Below, in pieces: positions 1-8,710 of a stretch of DNA of 64,000 nt. The translations under genes and the position numbers were made by a program. Every line of letters begins with the position of its first letter. The stretch's first letter is position 1. Source of the stretch: Flavobacteriia bacterium (GTDB lineage: Bacteria; Bacteroidota; Bacteroidia; Flavobacteriales_D; Crocinitomicaceae); assembly GCA_947450325.1 (NCBI GenBank), contig CANFUT010000009.1:1-64000 (forward strand), in the 5' to 3' direction. The notes beneath the pieces were generated by a model that did no database searches, was not told the DNA's origin, and saw nothing but the letters and a program-made list of their open reading frames with translations.

Positions 1-104
<104 letters not shown>

Positions 105-110
105 TTTTAT

Positions 111-146
111 AAATCCCATACATTCAATTGTATGGGATTTTTTTTT
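111..146 (+). terminator. Rho-independent terminator of the rRNA operon
   Basis: A perfect hairpin with arms AAATCCCATACA and TGTATGGGATTT around a short loop is followed by an unbroken T tract. It lies directly after the 5S gene. The 222 bases from here to the next start codon show no other clear feature. Confidence 0.9.
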
Positions 147-368
147 GACCTTTATTTTTAAAATCTCTTTGCCAACGAAAATGTTGTCAGTTGAACGATG
201 AAAGTTATAAATTAGAGATTTGAGGAATAAATCTTTGAGAATCTTTTATTACCAAAGTGAAATTGTATTAATCATCATTTTGAAAATTATAGTTTTGAGG
301 GGCTGTTCCTATTTCATTGTATCAGTATTTAGTATTATATTTATAGTCAGAATTAATTAACTATAACT

Positions 369-2765
369 ATGAAAAAGCTTGCAAATACTATTTTGAGTAA
401 ACGATTTTTGCTTACTCTACTTTTGTTTAATTCCTTGGTTACATCAAATTTATACTCGCAAACAATCGTTTGGAGCGAAGGTTTTGAAGGTTTAACGACT
501 TCTTGTGGTAGCGCTTCGGGTTCAAATCTTGTTACAACAACATGTACACCAGCAAATTGGCTAACAAGTAAAAATTATCCATGGATTGCTTCGTCAACAG
601 CTTTTAGAACTGGAACCAGATGTATTAAAATGACTAATAATTGGACTGGATGGTTAATTACAGCTGGTGCAAATTTGAATGCAAATACCACTTACAATCT
701 AACGTTTTATTATAAAGGAGTTTGTTCAAGTTCATGTTCTGCTGGAATGACAGTGAAGGTTGGTGTAACAACTATTCAAACAACTGCACCAACAACAACT
801 ACTACTGTCGTAAACAATGGAACCCAAACTAGTTACACCCAATTCACATATTCATATACGCCGACCGTTTCAGGGACATATTATTTCGGATTACAAATGT
901 CATCGACTATTGCAGGTTTTGATAATGGTTATATTGACGACATGCAATTATCTTACAATTGTTCTGCTCCTACGGTTCCAGTTTTTACTTCTGGTGCAAC
1001 AAGTGCATGTGTGGGAGGTACTTATACTTATGCTGCAACTTCCACGGGAACGGTTAGTTATTCCATACTTTCTGGAGGGGCAACGATTAATCCAACTTCT
1101 GGTGTTGTCAGTAGTGTAACAAGTAATTATGTTGTACGAGCTACAGCAACAACTGGTTGCGGAACGCAGACAACTGACCGCTCTGTAACAGTAAATGCAA
1201 ATCCCATAGCTCCAATTATCAGTAATGTAGGAAGTTTGACATTCTGTGAAGGACAAAATGTTCAATTGACTTCAAATTATTCTACAGGAAACTTGTGGTC
1301 ATCAAATCAAAATACTGAATCAATTTATGCTACTTCAAGCGGAAACTACTCGGTGGTTTATACAGATCAAAATGGATGTTCAGCAACTTCAAATGTTGTT
1401 ACCGTTCAGGTTCATCCGTTGCCTAATGCTCAGATTACCGCGCAAGGTGCAACATCATTTTGTACAGGAGGTAGTGTCATTTTGAATTCATCTACATCGA
1501 CGGGTAATTTATGGTCTACGAGTGAGACAACAAATAGTGTTACCGTGAATCAATCGAGTGATATTTCTTTGGTATTAACTGATGCTAATGGATGTTCAGC
1601 GAGTTCAAATGTAATTACTGTTACAGTACTTGCAAGTCCATCTATTCCGATCATCAATGTACAAGGAAGTACATCAATTTGCGAAGGATCAGCTGTAACT
1701 TTAAGTTCATCAGAAGCAACAGGGAATGTTTGGTCAACAAATGAAACAACAAATAGTATTGTGGTTTCTCAAGCAGGCAATTATATTCTAACGGTTACAA
1801 ATGCTAATGGATGTTCTTCGACTTCTGAAGCTGTTAGTATAACATTAAATAGTAATCCAAGCCCGATAGTTTCTGCTTCGGGAGCAACTACGTTTTGTCA
1901 AGGTGGAAATGTACAGCTTTCTTCATCAGAATCAACAGGTAATATTTGGTCAAATAACAATCAGTTAGCATCGATTAACGTTACTAGTTCAGGAGATTAT
2001 TCTGTTACAGTTACTGATATTAATGGTTGCGTAGGTACATCGAACATTATCACTGTAGTCGTTAATCCTTTACCTGCTGTTCCAACAATTTCAGCGAATG
2101 GACAATTAACTTTTTGTCAGGGAAGCAACGTAGTTTTAACTGCTTCATCAGTTGGAGGAAACAGTTGGTCTAATCAAGCGACTACAAACAGTATTACGAT
2201 CAATGCAGCTGGGAGTTATACTGTAACAAACACAAATTCAAATGGCTGTTCGGCTACATCATCACCGACAGTTGTTACGGTGAATTCTAATCCAATCGCT
2301 TCAGCTAGTTTGACGAGTGAAAATGTAGTTACAGGTTCACCTGCTGGGATGAATTATCAATGGATAAATTGCGGAACAAATCAACAAATCGCGGGGGCAA
2401 ATTCTATAAATTACACAGCTCCGACCAACGGAAGCTATGCGGTAATTGTGACTAATAATTCAGGATGTAAAGACACTTCAAGTTGTGTGACAGTTAGTAA
2501 AGTTGGAATTGAAGAGATTGACTATTTAAGCAATGTTTACTTATTTCCAAATCCAGCGGGAAATGAAGTAAATGTTCAATTTCAAGCATCATCTGCTATT
2601 TCTCAATATGAAGCAAAGCTGTATGATACTCAAGGTAAATTGGTTAAAAATCAACGAATGATGAATGGTGATTTGATTAATTTATCAGAAATTCAACCAG
2701 GAATGTATGTTTTAGAAATTCAAACTGAATATGGAAATTCAATTCTTAGATTAATTAAAGAATAG
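369..2765 (+). CDS. Secreted Ig-like repeat protein with T9SS type A sorting domain
   Basis: This is a 798-residue secreted, probably cell-surface protein. It has an N-terminal signal peptide (hydrophobic to about residue 30, ending LYSQ) and a jelly-roll-like region beginning WSEGFEG and ending YIDDMQL, as in CBM/MAM-like adhesive domains. From about residue 288 to 648 there are five repeats of about 72 residues, each with FCEG/FCQG-type Cys, GN-WS, a Y/S-V-TDxNGC motif and a closing beta strand. The last about 80 residues (VYLFPNPAGNEV, GKLV, L-IQPGMYVLEI) form a type A C-terminal sorting domain, so export through the T9SS is inferred. The repeats suggest an extended adhesin; no catalytic motif is visible. 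PorQ, a T9SS component, is encoded at 53382-54416. Ligand unknown. Confidence 0.88.
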   Translation: MKKLANTILSKRFLLTLLLFNSLVTSNLYSQTIVWSEGFEGLTTSCGSASGSNLVTTTCTPANWLTSKNYPWIASSTAFRTGTRCIKMTNNWTGWLITAGANLNANTTYNLTFYYKGVCSSSCSAGMTVKVGVTTIQTTAPTTTTTVVNNGTQTSYTQFTYSYTPTVSGTYYFGLQMSSTIAGFDNGYIDDMQLSYNCSAPTVPVFTSGATSACVGGTYTYAATSTGTVSYSILSGGATINPTSGVVSSVTSNYVVRATATTGCGTQTTDRSVTVNANPIAPIISNVGSLTFCEGQNVQLTSNYSTGNLWSSNQNTESIYATSSGNYSVVYTDQNGCSATSNVVTVQVHPLPNAQITAQGATSFCTGGSVILNSSTSTGNLWSTSETTNSVTVNQSSDISLVLTDANGCSASSNVITVTVLASPSIPIINVQGSTSICEGSAVTLSSSEATGNVWSTNETTNSIVVSQAGNYILTVTNANGCSSTSEAVSITLNSNPSPIVSASGATTFCQGGNVQLSSSESTGNIWSNNNQLASINVTSSGDYSVTVTDINGCVGTSNIITVVVNPLPAVPTISANGQLTFCQGSNVVLTASSVGGNSWSNQATTNSITINAAGSYTVTNTNSNGCSATSSPTVVTVNSNPIASASLTSENVVTGSPAGMNYQWINCGTNQQIAGANSINYTAPTNGSYAVIVTNNSGCKDTSSCVTVSKVGIEEIDYLSNVYLFPNPAGNEVNVQFQASSAISQYEAKLYDTQGKLVKNQRMMNGDLINLSEIQPGMYVLEIQTEYGNSILRLIKE

Positions 2766-2798
2766 TATTCTTAAAATTGTTTTATTCATTAAATTAGC

Positions 2799-2845
2799 AA
2801 TCCTTGGTGAGCGACAATGTGAGTTTGCCAAGGATTTTTATTTTA
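2799..2845 (+). terminator. Terminator after the type A cargo gene
   Basis: Inverted arms AATCCTTGG and CCAAGGATT enclose a 20-nt loop and are followed by TTTTATTTT. It separates the adhesin-like gene from the next gene on the same strand. Confidence 0.7.
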
Positions 2846-2858
2846 ATATTAGAGTGAA

Positions 2859-3494
2859 ATGGAGAGTATTAAGAAATTAATTAGTGAGGGTGAACATCAG
2901 AAGCAGGATTTCAAGTTTAGAATTGATGATCAAAGAAAGATTGCAAGAACACTAGTTGCATTCGCCAATACTGATGGAGGGAGACTTTTAATCGGGGTCA
3001 AAGACAATGGTAAAATTTCAGGGATTAATCCAGAAGAAGAGTTTCATATGATTAAAGGTGCTGCTCAAATGTATTGCAAGCCAGTTCTGGAATTTGAATC
3101 AAGGATTTGGCAGGAAGAGATGAAATTAGTTCTTGAAGTAAAAATTGAACCAAGTGCGAATCGTATTTTTCAAGCACAAGACGAAGATGGAAACTGGAAA
3201 TTTTATATTAGAAGAAAAGATCAAACGCTCATCGCAAATAAGATCATTCAAAAAATCTGGAAACTTGAGCAAAACGCAATAAGAAAACCGTCAATTTTTG
3301 GTGAAAAAGAATTGATAATCCTGAAACTAATCAAAGAAAATCAACCTTTAACTTTGAGTAAAATTTACAGAAATTCTGAACTTAATAAGTCGAATATAGA
3401 TAAAATTGTTTCACTTCTGGTGCATTGGAAGATGGTAAAAATGAATTTCGACGACGACGACGTAAAATATGAAATCGATGAAAAACAATCCTAA
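2859..3494 (+). CDS. AlbA_2 (Schlafen AAA_4-like) domain protein
   Basis: This 211-residue protein has the AlbA_2 signature in its first half: EGEHQKQDFKF, then ARTLVAFANTDGGRLLIGV, DNGKISGI and a conserved central strand. That fold is often annotated as a putative DNA-binding or divergent AAA-4 domain and occurs in transcriptional regulators and defence-associated proteins. The C-terminal 60 residues (EKELIILKLIKENQPLTLSK onward) look like a winged helix, which supports a regulatory, nucleic-acid-binding role; the actual target is unknown. It stands alone, ends 4 bases before a convergent gene, and begins just after a terminator. An internal Asp run (FDDDDVKY) near the C-terminus is encoded by repeated GAC/GAT codons. 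Confidence 0.75.
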   Translation: MESIKKLISEGEHQKQDFKFRIDDQRKIARTLVAFANTDGGRLLIGVKDNGKISGINPEEEFHMIKGAAQMYCKPVLEFESRIWQEEMKLVLEVKIEPSANRIFQAQDEDGNWKFYIRRKDQTLIANKIIQKIWKLEQNAIRKPSIFGEKELIILKLIKENQPLTLSKIYRNSELNKSNIDKIVSLLVHWKMVKMNFDDDDVKYEIDEKQS

Positions 3495-3498
3495 GCAT

Positions 3499-3894
3499 TT
3501 AGTTGCTTGAGGGCATAAATTTTTCGTAAGAATCGAGCACTCGAACTTGAATCATAGCCAATATTCTTTTGTTGATGTCTTTCTGTAGTTTAGAGTAAAA
3601 ATCCCATTCTTGCTTGTCAAAAAATGAAATAATCATTCCAATTAAATGATTTCGCAGCGCTTGATTCCCTGAAAGCAAATCGTTCAGCATTTTACGTTTT
3701 TTTGTCCCAGATAAACTTCCAAAATTTGGATTCATCTGGAAGCAATACATTAATGTCAAACGACACAATCCTGGACCTTGAAATTTTAAAATAGGTCTGA
3801 GTGTTTGATTTTGAAACAACTCTGATTCAGTCATGGATTCAGTGATTTCAAATTTAATTGCAGGAAGTAATGATTTGATATTAATTTCAGACAT
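3499..3894 (-). CDS. Conserved hypothetical protein, 131 aa
   Basis: I do not recognise the family. The product is a soluble, mostly helical 131-residue protein with no signal peptide or membrane segment. Visible features are an N-terminal SEINIKSLLPAIKFEITESM stretch, a Leu/Met-rich centre and a basic KKRKML run. It converges with the AlbA_2 gene (4 bases apart) and is divergent from the small gene at 4082, with 187 bases between the two starts. ATG start; reading frame and composition match the neighbours. Confidence 0.6.
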   Translation of the reverse strand: MSEINIKSLLPAIKFEITESMTESELFQNQTLRPILKFQGPGLCRLTLMYCFQMNPNFGSLSGTKKRKMLNDLLSGNQALRNHLIGMIISFFDKQEWDFYSKLQKDINKRILAMIQVRVLDSYEKFMPSSN

Positions 3895-4081
3895 TTAATG
3901 TTGATTATAATGGGAAAATATTGAGACTACTAAATTACTCTTTTATAATCTAATTCTACTTTATAAATGTTTTTTGCAGTTAAAAAAGGTTAACATAGAA
4001 CTTTTTCCAAAATTAATTGCTATATTTAGAATCATTCTAGAGATTTAGAATAAATAATAAACATAAAAAATACAATCAAGT

Positions 4082-4276
4082 ATGGGACGTCCGCCAACAA
4101 AACCAGCAAGACTGCGTGATGGATTTTACATAGAAGTTAAAAATTCCGGTTCAGGAGGAATCCGTATTAGGCGCGATACCAAAGAACAAATGCTTATTGC
4201 AGCGGAAGACTATGGAAAAAGTAAGCAAGTAACAATTTTAGGTGAAATTAGAAACGACAAGTGGATTCACGATTGA
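4082..4276 (+). CDS. Small basic hypothetical protein, 64 aa
   Basis: The 64-residue product begins MGRPPTKPARLRDGFYIEV and is rich in Arg/Lys, with GSGGIRIRRDTKEQM in the middle. The composition suggests a nucleic-acid-associated protein, but no known motif is evident. I accept it as a real gene because it has an ATG start, lies in an otherwise empty interval, and is followed 20 bases later by a strong terminator on the same strand. A TATATTTA box at 4021-4028 could be its -7 element. Function unknown. Confidence 0.6.
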   Translation: MGRPPTKPARLRDGFYIEVKNSGSGGIRIRRDTKEQMLIAAEDYGKSKQVTILGEIRNDKWIHD

Positions 4277-4296
4277 TACAGTAAGTTTAAAACTTT

Positions 4297-4334
4297 AAAA
4301 AGCCAATGATTTTAATTAAGTCATTGGCTTTTTA
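4297..4334 (+). terminator. Terminator of the 64-aa gene
   Basis: The arms AAAGCCAATGA and TCATTGGCTTT enclose TTTTAATTAAG and are followed by TTAG. It faces the terminator of the convergent lipoprotein gene at 4532-4567. The rest of the 311-nt gap from 4277 to 4587 shows nothing further. Confidence 0.85.
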
Positions 4335-4531
4335 GTTTTAGGGATTTTTACTTTTAACAAATTTTAAAATCGGCAAATCGCCATATTCCGATATTCCCTT
4401 GTCTATTTATTAAATCAGAAACGAGTTTCTGTATTATTTTGAAATAATCTATAAAATGTTTGACAACTACTCAACATTTAAAATATTCCTTGGCTAATTA
4501 AAAATCCGATTTAATCTCAATAAATTAAAGT

Positions 4532-4567
4532 CAAAAAAAATCCCGATAACTTTCGCTACCGGGATTT
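4532..4567 (-). terminator. Terminator of the TPR/OmpA-like lipoprotein gene
   Basis: Read on the minus strand, AAATCCCGGTA and TATCGGGATTT pair around a short loop and are followed by an eight-T run. It lies 20 bases after the stop codon of the gene at 4588. Confidence 0.85.
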
Positions 4568-4587
4568 CCAATTTTACTTATTATTTC

Positions 4588-6279
4588 TTAGTTCAATGCT
4601 CCAGTAAAAGTTGGATTCTCTATATATTTCAAGAATTCCATATCTTTCGCTGCTTTCGCTTTGAAGTTTTTATCTTTTGAAATTGCTTTTTTCAAGTTCG
4701 AAACAGTCAAGTCTAATTTGTCTTGACGAGCCGCAGCAATTGCTTTCAAATAAGAGCCTTGTGCAGATTCTTTATCTGATGATGCATCAATTGTTTTAAC
4801 TGCTCCTGCAACATCTCCATTTAGCAATTGAGCTAAAGCCTTGTTGAAGTTGTTGTCACCCAAATTAGAGACTGCTGATGCATAAACACCATCTTGTATA
4901 GCAATAATTCCCATATTGTATTTCGCTTCTGAAGAACCTCCTCCTTTAGCCAACAATTCTTTTGCTTTCAATCTGTCACCTTTAACTCCAGCAACAGCAC
5001 CTAAATTATTTTGAGAAATTGCATTTTCTTCCAAAGAATTTGCTGCCTCAAATTTTGCTTTTGCCTCATCCATTTTACCTTGCATGAATAAAACAGCTCC
5101 GGCATTATTGAATGATCTGTTGTCTGCTGGAAACAAACGGCTAGCTTCATTGTAAAGTCTTAATTTCTCATTTAGGTCACTTGTCAAAGTTGCTGTAAAA
5201 AGAATTTCTTCCAAATCCAATGAATCAATCATTTTTTGAGACATGTTTGTCAATTCTTCATCAGAATATCCAGTTAAATCATAGATTACTCTAATTTCAG
5301 AACGACGTAATTTTGGTAAAATGTTTTGCTCTAAGAAAGTAAACGTTTTAGCCATGTTACGGATTTCTTGTTCTCTTTGAACTGGATCTTTGTACATTTC
5401 CAAAACTCTAACAACTAAGTCTTTTTCGTCTTGTTTCATGTTAGATTTAGCCAATTCAGTTTTGAATCCTTCCCAATCTTCACCTCTTCCTGATGTTGAA
5501 TAGATTTCTTCTTGTCCTTTCGCGTTTTTTGCTTTTTTAGCAATTCCTTTCGCTGCTTCTTTTGCAGTGTTAGAACGATCAGACGACAAAGATTCATTTG
5601 TTCCTTGCTCACCTTCTGGAGATGCGAAACCTGTTACGCTAACGTTTTTAATCGCTATTTTAGGATTTGATTGTGCTGCAACCAACCAAGCTTCCAAAGC
5701 TTTGATATCAGCATCTTTCAATTCGTTTGGTTTAACGATTGATTTGCTCTTATCGTAGTTGATTTGTGCTGTATAAAATTGCTCAGTAGTTCTTTGAAAA
5801 GCATCTTCTGCCATCATAACTTTGAAATCTTTATTAACCAATAATGGTGTAACAACTGTTCCTTTTGCAATTTCAATTGGATCTATTTGATCTTTTTCTT
5901 TTCCTCCTTTTGAAATTTTACCTGTTACCATCAACGTTGTGTTTTCAAACGAAGTTTGGTATGCTATAACGTCAGTATAGACCATTTTACCACCAGACTT
6001 ATAAGCAATGGTATTTCCATTTCCTACCGCTTTTTCTCCCAATACTGTGACTGGTTTCAAAGCAACTCCACCTAACATAGGAATGATTTCAGCCGAAGCT
6101 TTTTTCTTGATTCCTTTTTCTGGGAAAGTAACGTCAACTTTAACGCGTACGCTGTCTCCGTGCATTTCTAATGGAGTTGGAGTAACTGTGTACTTCAAAT
6201 CTTTCATCAGGTCACAACTAGTCACCAACGAACCAGCAACAGCGAAAATCGCTAAACCTTTGATACTCTGCTTTCTCAT
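4588..6279 (-). CDS. Lipoprotein with OmpA-like region and TPR repeats
   Basis: This 563-residue envelope protein has a lipoprotein signal with lipobox LVTSC (Cys22). A beta-rich N-terminal half follows. At about 215-250 comes a segment resembling the OmpA/MotB peptidoglycan-binding fold (VSVTGFASPEGEQGTNESLS then RSNTAKEAAK). After about residue 370 come TPR-like helical repeats (NNAGAVLFMQGKMDEAKAKF; NNLGAVAGVKGDRLKAKELL). Envelope lipoproteins that combine OmpA-like and TPR parts are common in Bacteroidota, including T9SS-associated PorE, but the PorE beta-propeller is not apparent, so I do not assign that name. It is probably anchored in the outer membrane and contacts peptidoglycan. It is monocistronic, with its own terminator. 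Confidence 0.75.
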   Translation of the reverse strand: MRKQSIKGLAIFAVAGSLVTSCDLMKDLKYTVTPTPLEMHGDSVRVKVDVTFPEKGIKKKASAEIIPMLGGVALKPVTVLGEKAVGNGNTIAYKSGGKMVYTDVIAYQTSFENTTLMVTGKISKGGKEKDQIDPIEIAKGTVVTPLLVNKDFKVMMAEDAFQRTTEQFYTAQINYDKSKSIVKPNELKDADIKALEAWLVAAQSNPKIAIKNVSVTGFASPEGEQGTNESLSSDRSNTAKEAAKGIAKKAKNAKGQEEIYSTSGRGEDWEGFKTELAKSNMKQDEKDLVVRVLEMYKDPVQREQEIRNMAKTFTFLEQNILPKLRRSEIRVIYDLTGYSDEELTNMSQKMIDSLDLEEILFTATLTSDLNEKLRLYNEASRLFPADNRSFNNAGAVLFMQGKMDEAKAKFEAANSLEENAISQNNLGAVAGVKGDRLKAKELLAKGGGSSEAKYNMGIIAIQDGVYASAVSNLGDNNFNKALAQLLNGDVAGAVKTIDASSDKESAQGSYLKAIAAARQDKLDLTVSNLKKAISKDKNFKAKAAKDMEFLKYIENPTFTGALN

Positions 6280-6387
6280 AACTAAAATTTATATTCTTAT
6301 TTTATTTTACAATACAATATTAATCATTTATTTATTTACTTAGTTTATTGTATGAATTTTTAAGTTCATTTTGAAATTTATTAACAG

Positions 6388-6891
6388 TTAATTGAAGTTG
6401 ATTTTGGACGATTTTTCAATGAATGAGCTATCTGTAGTTTCTTCCAATAATTGTTTAATTGATTTATTATGTCGCGCGTCAATCCATTCAGCATCAATCT
6501 CAACCATCGGATTCAAAACAAAAAGGCGTTCTGAAATTCTTGGATGGGGAATTGTTAGTTCTTCCTCGTCAGATATTAAATTATCGTAATATAACAAATC
6601 TAAATCTAAAGTTCTGTCAGTATAATTTTCTGATTCATTCCTTTTTCGTCCAGCTTTTGATTCCAAATATTGCAAAATATTCATGATTTCTTCAACAGTG
6701 TGATTGGTCTCGAATTTCAAAACGGCATTTAAAAATGAATTTTCAGATTCAAATCCCCAAGGTGAAGATTCATAAATGGAAGAACTGGCAATTAAATAGC
6801 CAACATTTTTTTTCAAATCTAGATATGCATCACTCAAAATTTGAAAACTATCTCCTTCATTACTGCCTAAACCGATAAATATTATTGCCAT
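6388..6891 (-). CDS. folK: 2-amino-4-hydroxy-6-hydroxymethyldihydropteridine pyrophosphokinase
   Basis: FolK transfers pyrophosphate from ATP to 6-hydroxymethyl-7,8-dihydropterin in folate synthesis, in the cytoplasm. The product (167 aa from this start, normal length) has FIGLGSNEGD at the N-terminus, the SSSIYESSPWGF block, and the signature RNESENYTDRTLDLDLLYYD followed by IPHPRISERLFVLNPM. The frame stays open to a TTG at 6912, but that TTG is the end of a TATCTTTG promoter element. The ATG at 6889-6891 has AGGAA five bases upstream, so I chose it. The gene stands alone between the lipoprotein gene and divergent dnaB. Confidence 0.93.
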   Translation of the reverse strand: MAIIFIGLGSNEGDSFQILSDAYLDLKKNVGYLIASSSIYESSPWGFESENSFLNAVLKFETNHTVEEIMNILQYLESKAGRKRNESENYTDRTLDLDLLYYDNLISDEEELTIPHPRISERLFVLNPMVEIDAEWIDARHNKSIKQLLEETTDSSFIEKSSKINFN

Positions 6892-6909
6892 GATTCCTGA
6901 ATATTTTTT

Positions 6910-6917
6910 CAAAGATA
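6910..6917 (-). promoter_or_regulatory. -7 promoter element of folK
   Basis: TATCTTTG on the minus strand matches the Bacteroidota -7 consensus TAnnTTTG and lies 18 bases upstream of the chosen ATG. Its final TTG is the in-frame false start mentioned for folK. No convincing -33 element is seen at the expected distance. Confidence 0.5.
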
Positions 6918-7067
6918 GCTTGATAGTTTGAAATTATTTTTGTTGAAACTAATTAATGATCGATTTAGATTATTTCTCATCACAAAACTAATTATATGCG
7001 TAAAACATTTTGATTAATTAATTTATTTCCAAGCATTTAATTGTGTTGATAAATTTAGAAGCTCACA

Positions 7068-7101
7068 TTTTTGATTTCCAATCAATAGTTAATTAACTTT
7101 G
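7068..7101 (+). promoter_or_regulatory. Promoter of dnaB (-33 TTTTTG, -7 TAACTTTG)
   Basis: TTTTTG at 7068-7073 and TAACTTTG at 7094-7101 are separated by exactly 20 bases, the expected spacing for the Bacteroidota primary sigma factor. The dnaB ATG is only 5 bases after the -7 element, so the transcript would start at or next to the A of the ATG. Confidence 0.72.
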
Positions 7102-7106
7102 CATTT

Positions 7107-8672
7107 ATGGAGAATCAAACAGGAAATTCAAAAAAGCCAATCAGTCGCATTAAAAGTGCCTCCAATATTATTGCAACAGAAATTGGTAAAGTTCCACCAC
7201 AAGCTGTCGATTTAGAGCAAGCAGTCTTGGGTGCGATGATGTTGGAAAAAAATGCAGTCAATGATACCATTGATATTTTGACTCCTGCCAGTTTTTATGA
7301 TCCTAAACATTTTTACATATACAAAGCCATTCGCGAACTATTCGGAAATTCAAATCCGATTGATTTATTGACTGTTTCAAATAAATTGAGACAGGAAGGT
7401 GAACTCGAATTGGCGGGTGGTGCTGTTTATATTTCTCAATTGACAAATCGTGTTGCTTCTGCTGCACACGCTGAATTTCATGCCCGAATAATTTCTCAAA
7501 AATTTATTCAACGTGAGATCATTCGCATGTGTTCTGAGGTATTGAGAGATGCTTACGATGAAACAACGGACGTTTTTGAATTGCTTGGAAAAGCGGAAAC
7601 AGACTTATTTTCTATTGCTGAAAACAATATGAAAAAGAACGTGGATGTGATGCAAAACGTGGTACGTGAAGCCATCATGGAAATTGAAAAAGCATCTAAA
7701 AATACAGATGGAATTTCAGGTGTTCCTACAGGATTTAGAGAATTAGATAAATTAACATCAGGATGGCAACGTTCAGATATGATTGTAATTGCCGCACGTC
7801 CTGCGATGGGCAAAACAGCTTTTATTCTTTCTATGGCGAGAAATACGGCGGTTGACTACGGAATGGGTGTAGCGATTTTCTCTTTGGAGATGTCGTCTGT
7901 TCAGTTGGTAAAACGTTTGATTTCAAGTGAATCAAGAATTCCTGCTGAAAAATTGAGAAAAGGAAATTTAGCTGAACACGAATTTCAACAATTACACTCA
8001 CGTATCTCAAAATTAGCAACGGCGCCAATTTACATTGATGATACGCCTGGAATCAGTATTTTCGATTTACGTGCTAAATGCAGAAGATTGAAAATGCAAT
8101 ACGATATCCAAATGGTGGTGATTGATTATTTGCAATTAATGACTGCAGGTGGTACCAAAGGACCAGGAAATCGTGAGCAAGAAATTTCAGCTATCTCTCG
8201 TTCCATCAAAGAAATCGCGAAAGAATTAAATATTCCGGTCATTGCACTTTCTCAGCTGAGTCGTTCGGTGGAAACGCGTGGTGGCGATAAACGTCCAATT
8301 TTGTCAGATTTACGTGAATCGGGTGCGATTGAGCAAGATGCCGATATCGTGTCATTCATTTACCGTCCTGAATATTATGATTTACATCAAAATGAAGATG
8401 GTGAATCCAATAAAGGAGTAGGAGAGATTATCATCGCTAAACATAGAAATGGTGCAACAGACAGCGTAAGACTTCGTTTTATTGGTGAATTTGCCCGATT
8501 CGAAAACCTCGATTCTTTTGGCGCAGAATTTGAACCAGTGATCAGTTCTGCAATGAATGCCAATCAAAATTTTGACGAAGCGAGTTCGATTTCTAGTTAT
8601 ACAATTCCTAGTAAAATGAACGCGGCTGAAGACAATTTCAACTTCGATCAACTTGATGAAACGCCATTTTAA
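7107..8672 (+). CDS. dnaB: Replicative DNA helicase DnaB
   Basis: DnaB is the hexameric ATP-driven helicase that unwinds the replication fork and recruits primase. The 521-residue product has the N-terminal DnaB domain (PPQAVDLEQAVLGAMMLE onward), the linker, and the RecA-type ATPase. Walker A is ARPAMGKTAF at about 230, Walker B is VVIDYLQLM, and VIALSQLSRSVE and LSDLRESGAIEQDAD are the late helicase motifs. There is no intein, which some dnaB genes carry. The C-terminal tail after about 475 is low-complexity. Its promoter lies directly upstream. The next gene follows after 38 bases with no obvious terminator, so some read-through is possible. Confidence 0.97.
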   Translation: MENQTGNSKKPISRIKSASNIIATEIGKVPPQAVDLEQAVLGAMMLEKNAVNDTIDILTPASFYDPKHFYIYKAIRELFGNSNPIDLLTVSNKLRQEGELELAGGAVYISQLTNRVASAAHAEFHARIISQKFIQREIIRMCSEVLRDAYDETTDVFELLGKAETDLFSIAENNMKKNVDVMQNVVREAIMEIEKASKNTDGISGVPTGFRELDKLTSGWQRSDMIVIAARPAMGKTAFILSMARNTAVDYGMGVAIFSLEMSSVQLVKRLISSESRIPAEKLRKGNLAEHEFQQLHSRISKLATAPIYIDDTPGISIFDLRAKCRRLKMQYDIQMVVIDYLQLMTAGGTKGPGNREQEISAISRSIKEIAKELNIPVIALSQLSRSVETRGGDKRPILSDLRESGAIEQDADIVSFIYRPEYYDLHQNEDGESNKGVGEIIIAKHRNGATDSVRLRFIGEFARFENLDSFGAEFEPVISSAMNANQNFDEASSISSYTIPSKMNAAEDNFNFDQLDETPF

Positions 8673-8710
8673 TGCAATTTTAGTGTATTTATAAATACAA
8701 CTGTTTAACC

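Noticed and set aside
4588-6279. PorE of the T9SS
   Set aside because: It has a lipobox, an OmpA-like part and TPRs, but no beta-propeller, and the order differs.
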